This document shows positions 30,712 to 41,660 of a DNA stretch of 64,000 nt, one piece after another. Position 1 is the first letter of the stretch; every line of letters begins with the position of its first letter. The notes beneath the pieces were generated by a model. It did not search any database. It was not told the origin of the DNA and saw only the letters and a program-made list of their open reading frames with translations. Both the position numbers and the translations under genes were made by a program. This DNA comes from Linyphia triangularis (Eukaryota > Arthropoda > Arachnida > Araneae > Linyphiidae): NCBI GenBank assembly GCA_963978545.1, contig OZ021722.1, positions 108,492,442 through 108,556,441 of the forward strand, written 5' to 3'.

Positions 30712-31473
30712 TTACCAACCTCTATAACCAGGTCCCCATCCTCCAAGACCTTGTCCCCAGCCGCCATATCCAAGACCATGTCCCCATCCTCCAAGACCAT
30801 GTCCCCAGCCACCATATCCAAGACCATGGCCCCAGCCGCCATATCCTCCCAATGCGCCTAGTCCATGCCCCAAGCCAAGACCACCATATCCTCCGAGCCC
30901 TCCATGTACCCAGCCATTATATCCAAGGCCACCATATCCTCCAAGACTACCGTACACGCCTAATCCTCCGAGACTATGTCCCCATCCACCATGGCCAATC
31001 ATTCCAAGGAAGCCGGCAGGATGGACTGGTGATGCCAAGTAACTGCGGTATATTGGATAGTTTGTAACAGCTACTGGTGCGTGGTAGACACTCGGGAATG
31101 CCGCTACCCCATAGCCAACCGGGGATGGCACTGCCCCATAGCCAACCGGGGATGGTACTGCCCCATAGCCAACCGGGTATGGCACTGCCCCATAGCCACC
31201 TGGGTATGATGCTGCCCCATAGCTACCACCATACACGCCTCCGTTGGCTAACTGGATATCGTAATGATGGGCATCGACTCCATGGATCGAGCCCACTCCA
31301 CTATGCATGCCTCCATATCCGCCATGAGCAGCAATTAAAGGGGGATGACCCAATACGCCGCCATACCCACCGAGTCCGCCATAGCCGCCAGGAAATCCGC
31401 CCCAGATTTGCGAGGATGCCAAAGCAAAGTAGAGAGTGAAGAGGATTGCGATGAATGATCTATGGCAGTCCAT
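30712..31473 (-). CDS. Secreted glycine-rich structural or cuticle-like protein
   Basis: A single-exon frame of 253 residues. Residues 1-21 form a typical signal peptide (hydrophobic core FIAILFTLYFALA, cleavage near ASS-Q). The mature part is Gly/Tyr/Trp/His-rich. GGYGG and GGLGGYGG motifs (about 25-55) lead to PVGYGAVPSPVGYGA repeats (about 96-120), then a less repetitive YHAPVAVTNYPIYRSYLASP segment, then GYGGWGHGLGGWGHGL repeats to the C-terminus. There are almost no charged residues, and the only cysteine is in the signal peptide. This composition fits arthropod cuticle or other extracellular matrix proteins; a glycine-rich antimicrobial peptide is less likely at this length. I do not recognise a named family. 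The start has an AGTCATGG context, and a TATA box lies upstream. Codon and GC content are far above the AT-rich surroundings. Confidence 0.85.
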   Translation of the reverse strand: MDCHRSFIAILFTLYFALASSQIWGGFPGGYGGLGGYGGVLGHPPLIAAHGGYGGMHSGVGSIHGVDAHHYDIQLANGGVYGGSYGAASYPGGYGAVPYPVGYGAVPSPVGYGAVPSPVGYGVAAFPSVYHAPVAVTNYPIYRSYLASPVHPAGFLGMIGHGGWGHSLGGLGVYGSLGGYGGLGYNGWVHGGLGGYGGLGLGHGLGALGGYGGWGHGLGYGGWGHGLGGWGHGLGYGGWGQGLGGWGPGYRGW

Positions 31474-31557
31474 GACTGTTTGCTTTCCAATTGCAGGGCA
31501 GGCTGATTAAAACCAGGAGTTTTTGGAGTGTGTGCTCGACTCCAGGATGACTGTGGA

Positions 31558-31565
31558 TTTTTATA
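31558..31565 (-). promoter_or_regulatory. TATA box of the Gly-rich gene
   Basis: TATAAAAA on the minus strand, about 85 bases upstream of the start codon. It implies transcription starting near 31530 and a short 5' UTR of about 55 bases. TATA-driven short-leader structure is common for arthropod cuticle protein genes. Confidence 0.6.
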
Positions 31566-32639
31566 CCGTTTGGGTGATCCATATATTTGGCAATAGAAAT
31601 TTTCATTTGCGATTTAAGTTAATTGAATGGCGTGAAGGAGGAAAGTAGTGACAGTCCACATCTGTTAACGTCGTTTTTCAATCGGGATAATCGTCTTTTT
31701 TTTTTCTTTCTTTTTCTTGTGAGCAGCAATGGAAAATTCATGTTTGTTTTTTTTGCAAGAAAGGGTAAAACAGATGGTCATCAATGAATGCAAATTAAAT
31801 TAGCAGATTTATGGGAGACAGGCTTTGAAATCAATTTCACCTATTTCTGATTGAGCACGCAATATAACTACGTTTTTTTTTATTTCATCAAATCACACCT
31901 TTATTTCTATTCAACAATATCGAAGTCATTTGCGGCTTAATTACTTTTTAAAGTCTAGTAAAAATAAAATATATACCGTACGAGTAAAGGTAAAATAAAA
32001 TCTGAATACATGTAGTTGGGGTTTTGTATAATTAATTGATTTTTAAATAAACGTAATCCCAACATGTGTTTTACTACTAAGTTAATTGAGATGCGTATTT
32101 TAATCACGTGCCTTTAGATGGAAGAGAACGTTTAAGAGTTATCCCTGATATGCAATATAAAATGTATTAGGGCCTTAACTGGTCTGATACGACTGGTCTT
32201 AACTGAATTGGAAAATTCTTTTAATGTATTTCGGGTTAATTTCAGAAAAACAACTATCAAATGTACGGGTCATTCTGCAAAATATTTCTATTTTTGATAT
32301 CACAAATTGAATTTTTTTATTGTTTAAAATATTAAAAATAAATTTATTATGTGTGCCTGTCTTTTAAAACACTCTCCAGGATATATACTTAAAACATCGG
32401 GCAAAATCTAGAAATCTATAGAAAGTAAAAGGGCACAGAAATAATCACATTTTATAATGGAAAGAGTTTTTTTTTTTTTTTTTTTTTAAAAAAGAAGAAG
32501 CTTATTGTAATGTTATGGTGTTAGACAACCTGCTTAAATCGTATCTGAAAGCGGTTCTCTAAACGGTCTGCCTGTCTGATCGTATTTGAAAGCGTTGATC
32601 GTCAGTGTTAAGCTCGGATTTCGAACAGCATCCATCTGC
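31566..32639. other. Intergenic, upstream of the Gly-rich gene
   Basis: AT-rich with poly-T/A runs (31698-31715, 32467-32487). No other gene or bounded repeat seen; regulatory sites of the Gly-rich gene are probably here. Confidence 0.4.
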
Positions 32640-32707
32640 ATAGATACCCGAATTCAGAGCTCGCCGAGATGCATGGATACCCGAATTCAGAGCTCGCCGA
32701 GAAGCAT
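32640..32707. repeat. 34-bp tandem duplication
   Basis: Two adjacent units share GATACCCGAATTCAGAGCTC and GCCGAGA, with a few differences in the GCATAGATACC / GCATGGATACC part. It is locally GC-rich. Confidence 0.65.
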
Positions 32708-33718
32708 GAATTTCTTCTTTTGAGTTAACAACATGGTCTATAGAAGTCCTATTGGATATCTATAGTGACCAAACTGTCAGTTGCTGCTAAAAATGTAAAT
32801 AAAATGTCTGCCATATTTACTAATATCCGCCAATCCATGTACCACCACAGCTCAAAATCTTGTATTGCTGTTGGTGGTCGCCCGTTCAAACGCCTATTTT
32901 ACAGTACCCCCCAAAAAAAATCAGAACGATGGCTATATCTTCGGTTCTAATTATCGTAGAATCTTACGGTTTGCACCAAAATGTTTTGCTTACGATTTTT
33001 TATATATCTGATGCAATTTTTTTTTTCTTGAAGGACCGTTTACTAAGTAAAAGTAACGCTATCTTCGAAAATTTCAATACGAACCCTTATTTTTTATCAC
33101 TTCATTCGATTCAGAATACATCATTTACTCTTTAAATCAAATTTCAATGCATTATGTTGAAAAACCCGTCACTTATGAGCGAAAATGTTTCGACCACTTT
33201 TTGACCGATCTTCAGGGAATTTCCATAAAACAAAAGATATTTTTAAGGTTCTACTTCACAGCCGGAGAAAGTGAACGGTCAGTGCCGCGTTTCACAAAGT
33301 TAAAAAATACAAATATTAGTCTAAAACTGCATAGAAACTACTTGGATTTATAGTGTCATGTTTAAGATGAATACAAAAATAGCAAGTAAACGTAAAAGTA
33401 ACATAATTTATTTACAACATTAAAAGTGTGCATTCTTCACACGAAATAAATAAAATATCGAAAACTGTAATTGCAGAAGTATAACGTATACTACTGATAG
33501 TTAGAAAATTAATAAATATAAAATGTAGGCATTAGTAAACAGTATTCAGCAAAGCGTGATTATTTTACAGAAACATTTCACTGTAAACACAAATGTAACT
33601 TGATCGTTGAAATTATTTATAAAATGAAAAAATCACATGATTCAGTAAAATTTTTAGAGGATAACTTATTGAAATTGCTTAAAAAATTTTGTTTTAAAAA
33701 TCGATGTAATTCAAGGAA

Positions 33719-33749
<31 letters not shown>

Positions 33750-33847
33750 GGACACTGTTGAAAACCACGCAAAACATATGTTCCACGATTCCAAACACGT
33801 TAGACATATTAAAAATATATATACAAAAAATAAAACTGCTTTGTTTG

Positions 33848-33996
<149 letters not shown>

Positions 33997-34052
33997 TGTA
34001 ATTCAAAGAAATTCTGTTCCGATTCACCCCGCTGTTCCTATTCACCCCATTT

Positions 34053-34092
34053 TATGATAATTGAACGTTGTGCGATTTTCCACACCTCTAGT
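34053..34092 (+). repeat. Family A 3' end fragment
   Basis: ATAATTGAACGTTGTGCGAT then TTTCCACACCTCTAGTTT matches the last 40 bases of family A copies (e.g. 2665-2697). Confidence 0.55.
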
Positions 34093-34913
34093 TTACCTTG
34101 AATTAATCTTTGATAGTTTTCAAAAGTCGTCTACTATACGGTCCCTTAAAGTGAGCGTTTTGTACATTTTCGCTAAAAAATCGAGAACTAAAAGTCAAAA
34201 TGAAAAGAAAAAAATTATGGGGGGTTTCAGACCATGGTCAATCTAATGAAAGCAAAAAAATATATGTTTCTATTAAAAAAAAATTTAAAATTGTTTTATT
34301 AATTAATAATTAGTTATTAAAAAAGAAATTGATGCAAAAGTTGATTGGTATTTATGTTTGGTCATTTAAACAAACTATCTTTTGAAAAAAAAAAATTACT
34401 GAAATATATTAATTATTTAAGTATTTATGGCCAAAAAACCAATTTTTTTTATTTAACATTAATTTATCATTTTCTTTTTATCATTTAAATTACAAACCAT
34501 TCATTAGAAAATTACGAATTTTTGTATTTCGACATTTTTTTGGATGTTGAATCCAAATATGGGATAATATTATGATATTGCTATTGAACTTTTAAAACTT
34601 TGGTTCTGTTTTAATATGTAGATGACCCCTCATGACAAAAAAAACGACATGCAATTATTGAAAACCTTCCACGATTTACAACGGTACCTTTTGTTTCTTA
34701 TTTCAAGAATTAGAGCACAAGATATAGCCATAGTTCTGATTTTTTGGGGGGTTTTGCCTACACCTTTTGACTTTAACTGTTGTTCTCGTTAATGAGTTGT
34801 TCATATCTCCCTTACGTGCCAGCATTTAAACACGTCATTTTCGCTCACACATTCCTTTACAAAATGTGCTTATTTTCGGTACCCTCTACCTGCCAGGATC
34901 GTTACTGGCCATA

Positions 34914-35611
34914 TAGACTGAGAGGCGACTGCAATTTTTGGACCCCGTCGAACATCATTCTGAATTTTTTATAGAAATTGGAGAAAAGTGAGTAGATTAG
35001 GAATCCACTGGTCTGCCGTGGCAAAAATGGCCGAAACTGGTCAAAAATCGACTTTTAAAAAGTTGAACTAAATCCAATTACCAAATACATAACGTATTTG
35101 CCAAATATACTACAAATATACTTGCCAAATAATGAGCATTTTTATTTTTTGATTTGGTAACCCTAACCCTCACTCTTTAATTTTAAATGAAGAAGGTTGC
35201 AGACGATTCGAATGTGTGGCTATGGCTACATATGCTTCTTTCACAAATGAGCCAAATTGTCAAGAAACATTACGTCACTGATGACGTAACTGATGTCGCC
35301 AATTTGGCTTACTTTTAAAAGATATAAGTTTTCTGAGCCAGAGATCAGAAATCGTTTGCGCTTTTTCTCATTGAAAATCAAAATGCAGCGGGTTGCCAGG
35401 AGAAAAATGTTGTTCTCTTTTTGGCAAGTTATGACATATTTGGCAATCGGATTTTAGTTCAACTCATTCCAAGTCGATTTTTGATCAGTTTCGGCCATTT
35501 TTGCCACGGCAGACCAGTGGATTCCTAATCTACTCACTTTTCTCCAATTTCTATAAAAATTCAGAATGATGTTCGGTGAGGGCCAAAAATTGCAGTCGCC
35601 TCTCGGACTAA
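34914..35611. mobile_element. Foldback element, 155-bp inverted arms, probable TA target
   Basis: The arm starting TAGACTGAGAGGCGACTGC is mirrored at 35450-35611. Both arms share GAACATCATTCTGAA, AATCCACTGGTCTGCCGTGG and AAATGGCCGAAACTGGTC. TA flanks both ends. A second copy is at 57260. No coding capacity; transposition in trans is inferred. Confidence 0.75.
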
Positions 35612-36164
35612 TACCGTACGTAATACCGACAGTTACGTGGCGAATACCTAATTGCAGTGAACAGGCTGTGTTCCATCTTTACAAGAAGAGTGAGTTTTGA
35701 TTACAAACCAGGTTGAAACGTAAACTCTCATCGAAACGCATAGACACGTAGAATTCGATTATCACGAGTTTGCCATTGAGCAAAAGGCATTTCACCTGAA
35801 GTTTTGTTTGCTAAATCCTTAGGAAATATGCTTGCGAAAATCGTTGAGACAATTTTGTGCAAATGTGTTTGTCCCTGTTTTAATACCTTTAACAGAAAAC
35901 TCTGGTTGAAACCAAATGGATCTTTTTCACACTTTTCTAGATCTTGGCCAATTTTCCCTGAAAATGTATTTGGATTCGTTGTGTTTCCATCAATTTATAG
36001 AAACAAATATCGAAAGGATAATTCGTTCTAATGCAGTAGGCATATAATACACTGTAACGGTTTATCAAACCTTCTTTTAGGTAGGCGTATGACACATCCA
36101 TATTTACCTACATCCAAGTTATTTCTATCTAACTCCCACAAAGGACTATCAAGATATTTTTGAT
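35612..36164. other. Intergenic, no recognised feature
   Basis: A 75-codon frame at 35804 has no recognisable domain or splice context. Nothing else defensible. Confidence 0.35.
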
Positions 36165-36753
36165 TCCACAGATAGTAATTGGTGATTCAGATGTGCTAGA
36201 AGATGTTGTAATATAACATAAGAATAAAGCGTAATGCAGCTTTCGTTGCCTCGATCGCGAGACCATTGGATCTCGAGACAGATACTTTACCGCTCTGCAA
36301 AAGAGTACTCCAGTGCACAGAAGCTTTATCTGTTATTTGAGGTCACCACACAGCCTCCTCCCAGCGACGAAAGAGCGATAGTGTTGTTCTGATCAACGTC
36401 TGATTGGAGTTGGAGGTTTGGTATGCTAGTTGCATCGTTGTGTCCGCTTGTTGCGGTGTTGCACGCGAGTTGCGTATGTAATCGCTTGTTGCGATGTAGT
36501 GTCTCCTTTCAGAAGCGCCGATAGATGGCAGCATGATTTGTTTCAGTCCGGGTCATCAATAAAGCGTAAGCAGCTTTCGTTGCGGGCGACGGATCTCGAT
36601 CGCGAGACCATTGGATCACGAGACAGATATTTTACCGCTGTGCAAAAGAGTACTCCAATGCACAGAAGTTTTATCTGTTATATTTGAGGTCGCCACACAC
36701 AGATAGTATTTGGTGATTCAGATGTGCTAGAAGATGGTATAATATAACATAAG
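36165..36753. repeat. Nested direct repeats H-X-Y-X-H (LTR-like remnant)
   Basis: A 58-bp block H (GGTGATTCAGATGTGCTAGA, 36165-36222 and 36694-36753) brackets two copies of an X block of about 135 bp (36223-36352 and 36557-36700). X contains AATAAAGCGTAA, GATCGCGAGACCATTGGAT and GCAAAAGAGTACTCCA. On the minus strand X begins TGTGTGGCGACCTC, which looks like an LTR start. The layout could be a tandem LTR remnant or a local duplication; the 58-bp H is too long for a target duplication. Confidence 0.5.
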
Positions 36754-37559
36754 AACATCGACTCTGATGGTTCCAATATAAGGAAGTATGCTTTTTAATA
36801 ATAAATGAAATACGCTCTTCAAGAATGCTCTGTAAATACATTTTGCCATCCTTTTCTAATATAATTAAAGTTTTATCGTTTCGTCTGACGAAGTGCAAAG
36901 CTGGTATAGTAGTTCAGGGTAACTTTGATTCCCATTTTGTGTAGCTTCTTTAACCTCTCTTATGTTGTAATAGAATTTTCGGATCTACTGGCATAAAATG
37001 GAATAATAAACCCTAAATTATAACTTAATTTACCTAAATTAGTGAATTATGAGGGTTTAAGGACCAACTAATAGGTAAATAACTTGGTGCAAAGTTATCC
37101 TGTCATTCGTGGTAACTTTGAACCAGTATCACAAATTACATATCAAATGCTTTTTTTTATTCAATCTAAAAGTTAGGATAAATTTGAATTGGTAAAATTA
37201 AGTTTTCAAATATTTGAATCATCATCAGCTGCAGGTCTCAGTCAATATCACAAAGTTTGCATATTTTAAATAACGCCACATAGAATATATTAGGTAGGAG
37301 CAGTGAATGAAGAATAACATGAATTTATTGCAAAGAAATAGTTGTTAATACAACTAGTGGCGAAAATAATACTTTAGAAAACGAGGTAAAACGCTTATTT
37401 GACGAATGCTAATAATTACAGAGTAATAATTTACAGAGTTTGAAAGAGTATTTTTCCACTTGTTGCATACAATATTTTTTTGTAATAACGTGCAAAAAAT
37501 AGTTTTAATACATACATTTATTGATGTTGGAAACTCGAGTCAATGAATTTCTTCTGAAA

Positions 37560-38530
37560 ATGTGTCATTTCAATGCCAAGACATCATACTTCTTCACGCA
37601 TCTCACCAAAAGCCTGTGGTCTTTTGAGCCAATTTGGCCGGGGTACATTTCTCCATCGTATTGAATAATTAGGTAGTTGTCAACTTTGCCGAAATCATAA
37701 CACATACCTATGCATGCCTTACATATGAAATTCTTGCCTCATTCATGTGTTCAACAGCCTCCAATTGAGCAATCGCTAATTCTTAAGAAACATTCTCCTT
37801 ATCAATTTTAGCCATCGATATAGATAAACAACTGGATAGACTGCTTCATTGTCAATGCAAATAGAAAAACGCGCCTGGAATTGCGAAGCTGGTGGGATGA
37901 TTAACCAATCACAATTCACTTTTATAGTTGGGTGGAAATGCGAAAACCCTTGTAAAATGCTAGAGTATATATTTTTTTGCACATTATTACTAATTAAGGT
38001 CTACTATTGACATTTCTGCTGTGTACAACCCAAAATTTTATTCTCAATCCTCGGTAATCCGTATTTTTTATCCCACCAACGGCATCTGGCAACGGCTTCA
38101 TTTTCCCAGCGTTAAGCAGTCTATCCAGTTGTTTATTTATATCGATGATTTTAGCAGTATAAACCCTGTCAGGTTCCCATTGTCTAACATGTTCGGCTTT
38201 CCTCTCCTCCGAAAATGATACACTACACTGCAACCTGCATCATTTAGCTTAGGACTTTAGTTTTTGCTGTCTCCATACATAATTCAGATGGTAAATGATA
38301 TTGGACGATCCTCTCATGTTCTATCTATTCCTTTGTCATTTATTTTATGTGCCTTTAACTTTACATTGTTTTCATAGAAATTTTCCTCTTCCTTCACTGA
38401 ATCACTTTTTCCAGCAACGACAGGTAGGCAGTAATTTTTAGCTCTGAGAATGACTTCATTATTTCTAATGCTTTCTATAATTTTGAATTCAATGTTTTCA
38501 TTGGGAAGATTCCGTAAATAAAGTTGCATT
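37560..38530 (-). pseudogene. Transposon-encoded protein remnant, split by a MITE
   Basis: The minus-strand frame at 38529-38314 (start MQLYLRNLPNENIEFKIIE) is followed by RKAEHVRQWEPDRVYTAK. The MITE at 37813-38147 interrupts the text there. A further segment (about 37560-37715) reads DNYLIIQYDGEMYPGQIGS and VRCVKKYDVLAL. That last piece resembles the C-terminal YxGxV domain of some transposon-derived proteins in animals. Several stops are present. The family is not identified. Confidence 0.35.
37813..38147 (-). mobile_element. MITE family E, copy 1, 8-bp target duplication
   Basis: 335 bp. Inverted ends begin CATCGATATA and continue AAACAACTGGATAGACTGCT (about 33 bp). It is flanked by ATTTTAGC at 37805-37812 and 38148-38155, exact. 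It is the same family as 52870-53206, in opposite orientation, and has landed in the coding remnant of the 36915 element. Confidence 0.88.
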
Positions 38531-39193
38531 TATATGTATATAAATTTATTTAAAAGCAACTACAAATAAATTTGAATGAAATATGGATTATTTGTGCAAT
38601 GTATACAGTTCAGCCTGTGATCAGACTAACTTTGAACCGGCTCAAAGTTATACTGAACATGTGGTGTTTTAAAATGATAGTGCCTTTGTTTTTTGCTCTT
38701 TACCAAATGTTAACGAATAAATAACCATTTGCCACAAACAATTTCATTATTTTCAGAAATTTGCATATCTGATAATGTGGTAAGTTCATGCTTACATGAG
38801 GAAATTAATTGATTTGCATCAACTTCAAATAAGCATTAAAACGGAGCTTGCAAACAATATTTCTGAAGAGCAACTGAACGGACAAATAAATTATGCACAG
38901 TTTGGCCAATTCATTTTCTAAACTACAGGGGAAAAATCAGTTTCACTATCTTACCAGAAATGTGCAGCAGTGGACTAAGAGCAGCTCTGTAAAGCTACGC
39001 TGAAAACTAGAAGGTGGCTCAAAGTTACCCTAATAACTGTATTTATAGAGCTTCGTTTTCTTCCACAACCGATTTTCGCGCTATCTAAGCGTATTTTATT
39101 ACAATAATTTTCGAAATCGATGTGTGAAGAACTGCTGAAGCAATAACTGCCCCAGCACTATCTGATACTTCATATCTATTACTCACATTCTTG

Positions 39194-39351
39194 GTTAGTT
39201 GGTTGTATTCAGATTACCTGGCGCCGTCAGCAACACAAGGGCTATATTGCGCCGAAACATTCGTCATTAGACAAGCCAACATACATTTACAAACACCCAT
39301 GCCTAGCACGGGACTCGAACCCGCAACCTCGCAGTCTAGAAGCCAGCACAC
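39194..39351 (-). mobile_element. tRNA-derived SINE, 5'-truncated copy
   Basis: On the minus strand it retains box B (GGGTTCGAGTCCCG) and the body through CGAATGTTTCGGCGC and the AACCAAC tail, but lacks the box A end present in the 58713 copy. It is flanked by CTCACATTCTTG (39182-39193 and 39352-39363). Truncation at the 5' end plus a 12-bp duplication fits target-primed retroposition. Confidence 0.85.
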
Positions 39352-39754
39352 CTCACATTCTTGAAGAACGTGAATGGAATACATCATCACTGTCCGAATG
39401 ACTAGATTCAGATAAATTTGATACATTTGCTTCGCTGTGTTTTCTTTTTGAAGCTGAGATTTTTACTTTAGCATTTCCCATTCCAAAGTTTTTCTAATTT
39501 TATTCGTTGTAACAATATATACGGCTTCGATCACCATTTTGGTATAATTTGTTGGTTTGCCATTCCAAGTATGATTCCGTATGATCACCATTTTGGTAGT
39601 TATCTTTATTCTATGGCAGGTATATTTTGGTATCTGGGACAAATGCACTCGAAAATTTTATTACACTTGTAGGGTAAAATATCAGACAATACTCTACTGG
39701 TAACGCTAAAGTCTTCTTAATTCTTCCTCGGTATTTTAGGTTGAGATTTAAAAA

Positions 39755-39978
<224 letters not shown>

Positions 39979-40644
39979 TTTTCAGATGATGCCCCGTCAA
40001 CATCGATTTTACTAGTTTGACTGTAGGAATGCTCTTGGATAGTAGCAAATGGAAGCTCTTGACAGTATTTTTTTTTTTTTTTTTCGGTATTGAAATTGCT
40101 GTGTCTCACAAAATGACGAAGCAAGAAGCTGCTTATTCACATTTTCTATTTTTAAAAAAATTGAGATATTGCGTTTGACTTTCAATTTTCATACAGAAGC
40201 CTCACCTAATTGAAAACTGTTCCCAAAATGCGAAAAATTGCTTTACGATCCACCAGTGGGTAACGATTTACAGTCTGGGAAAAGCTGTTTTAAATAAATT
40301 CATTGCTTATATTTGTGAAACAGGCTCTACTCCTTCTATTTTAAAACTACAACGATGGAACACAAGAAAACCTTCGTTGCAAAAGTCGCAAGCCATATTT
40401 GTTTATTACAAGTCAGTAAGTGACAACGCTTACTAATTATTTCTTTCAATAATATATTTTTATTGAACTAATTTCCACATTCACCCAGGAGGTATAGTTC
40501 ATGAACGCATTACCCCTTTAAGGCGGGTTCCCCAGTAGTCATATTTCCTTTTTATTACTTTTATGTTTCATTCACAAAGGCACAAGTCGAGAAATCATAA
40601 TATGAAAAAGTTAAGAGCTCATCGTCTTTAAGTTACAATTTCAG

Positions 40645-40745
40645 TGATACACACGAATTCTTAGTCACACACTTGGAGTCACAGTCGGAAGTAAGAAGTC
40701 GGAAAGTCACAATCAGGAAGTCACAGTTGGGAAGTCATATATCGG
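40645..40745. repeat. Short imperfect repeat of AAGTCACA / CGGAAGT words
   Basis: AGTCACAGTCGGAAGT-like units recur about five times with spacing near 17-20 bp, much degraded. Confidence 0.45.
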
Positions 40746-40774
40746 TAAAGTCACAAATTGTTGGTCATTAGTCC

Positions 40775-40946
40775 GGTTAAAATTTCGAATCCAGAATGGA
40801 TTCTGAGCCAAGAATTGTATACATCAAACCACGCCAAATTATGGTAACCATAGGCAGTTTGCTTGTCCTTAAAAAATGGAGGTGCTTCCATTTTTTGGAG
40901 AAAATCACCTTGGCGCAGAATCCGTACCGCATTCGGAATTTTAACC
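40775..40946. mobile_element. 172-bp MITE with exact 8-bp target duplication
   Basis: Inverted arms of about 38 bp start GGTTAAAATT and contain GGATTCTG and GCCAAG. ATTAGTCC flanks it exactly (40767-40774 and 40947-40954). The 65-codon frame inside is an artefact of the two arms. Confidence 0.85.
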
Positions 40947-41258
40947 ATTAGTCCTTCTTAGCTTGCGAAACAGCAAAGAATGCGCTTCGAAATAAAGCGT
41001 TTCCACTTGCCGGTGTCTTGGCTTTGATGACTGGGTTAGAGGCTGCTTTGTGCTGGTTGGTGGCCAGGTGATGAATAAAGCCATCTCTTCTGGTCCTGCT
41101 TCCAGCATACCAGAGTAAGTGATCCCTCTGGTGACTGCTGCATTCCTCTCTGCAAGAACCTCAAGTTCTGTCTCCTCCTGAATTGTAGTAAATGATGGAT
41201 GGTATTTACACCTAGTTACTCCTTCAATTGGAAACTCCATTTTGTAACTCATTTTCAA
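40941..41258 (-). CDS. Unrecognised 105-codon frame (doubtful gene or exon remnant)
   Basis: A frame with protein-like composition (e.g. EVLAERNAAVTRG, MLEAGPEEMALF) and higher GC than its surroundings. I do not recognise the family. Its last codons run into the MITE at 40775. Before that insertion, the frame would have ended about 17 codons beyond the insertion point, judging from the flanking sequence. It could be an exon, a retrocopy fragment or chance. Confidence 0.25.
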   Translation of the reverse strand: MKMSYKMEFPIEGVTRCKYHPSFTTIQEETELEVLAERNAAVTRGITYSGMLEAGPEEMALFITWPPTSTKQPLTQSSKPRHRQVETLYFEAHSLLFRKLRRTNG

Positions 41259-41660
41259 ATTACAGAGTTTTATACAAGAAAAAGCAGTTATTTCAAGACA
41301 AATCTCAATAAACGTTAAGTTACCAGTTTCTTTTTTGTCTGATCTGAATTAAAGCTCTGTTAAAATTTACTATCGTACCTTTTATTGTTACAGCTTTGTA
41401 TTGCAAATTCATTATTGAAAAGACATATAGAGACTTATAGAAAAGCATTGTTATCAATCATTTTTAAAGCAAAACATTGTTATCCCCAAATACAATACTT
41501 CATCATTCATAAAATATATTATTTTTGGGAAAATCTGCCTTATAGGTAAATCGCAATAGGTTTATATTTCATCAAGGGCGCATTTTATTTCGTGGGCGCA
41601 TATAATCTCTTCGGGTTATTGGGTAAAAACTAAAGCAACATTGATAAAATGGAACAAATA

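Larger units (their letters stand above)
36915..39031 (-). mobile_element. DNA transposon remnant, CAGGGTAACTTTGA ends
   Basis: The left end CAGGGTAACTTTGATTCC is mirrored at the right by GGCTCAAAGTTACCCT. Further GTAACTTTGAACC / GCTCAAAGTTA words lie subterminally (37110, 38630). A minus-strand coding remnant and a later MITE insertion (37813-38147) lie inside. Confidence 0.55.

Noticed and set aside
31077..31439. Plus-strand frames opposite the Gly-rich gene (also 30684-31067)
   Set aside because: They are antisense shadows of a repetitive GC-rich coding sequence; only the minus frame has a signal peptide and coherent repeats.
40751..40948. 65-codon frame MVKIPNAVR...
   Set aside because: It lies almost wholly within the 40775-40946 MITE and its inverted arms, so it is not a gene.
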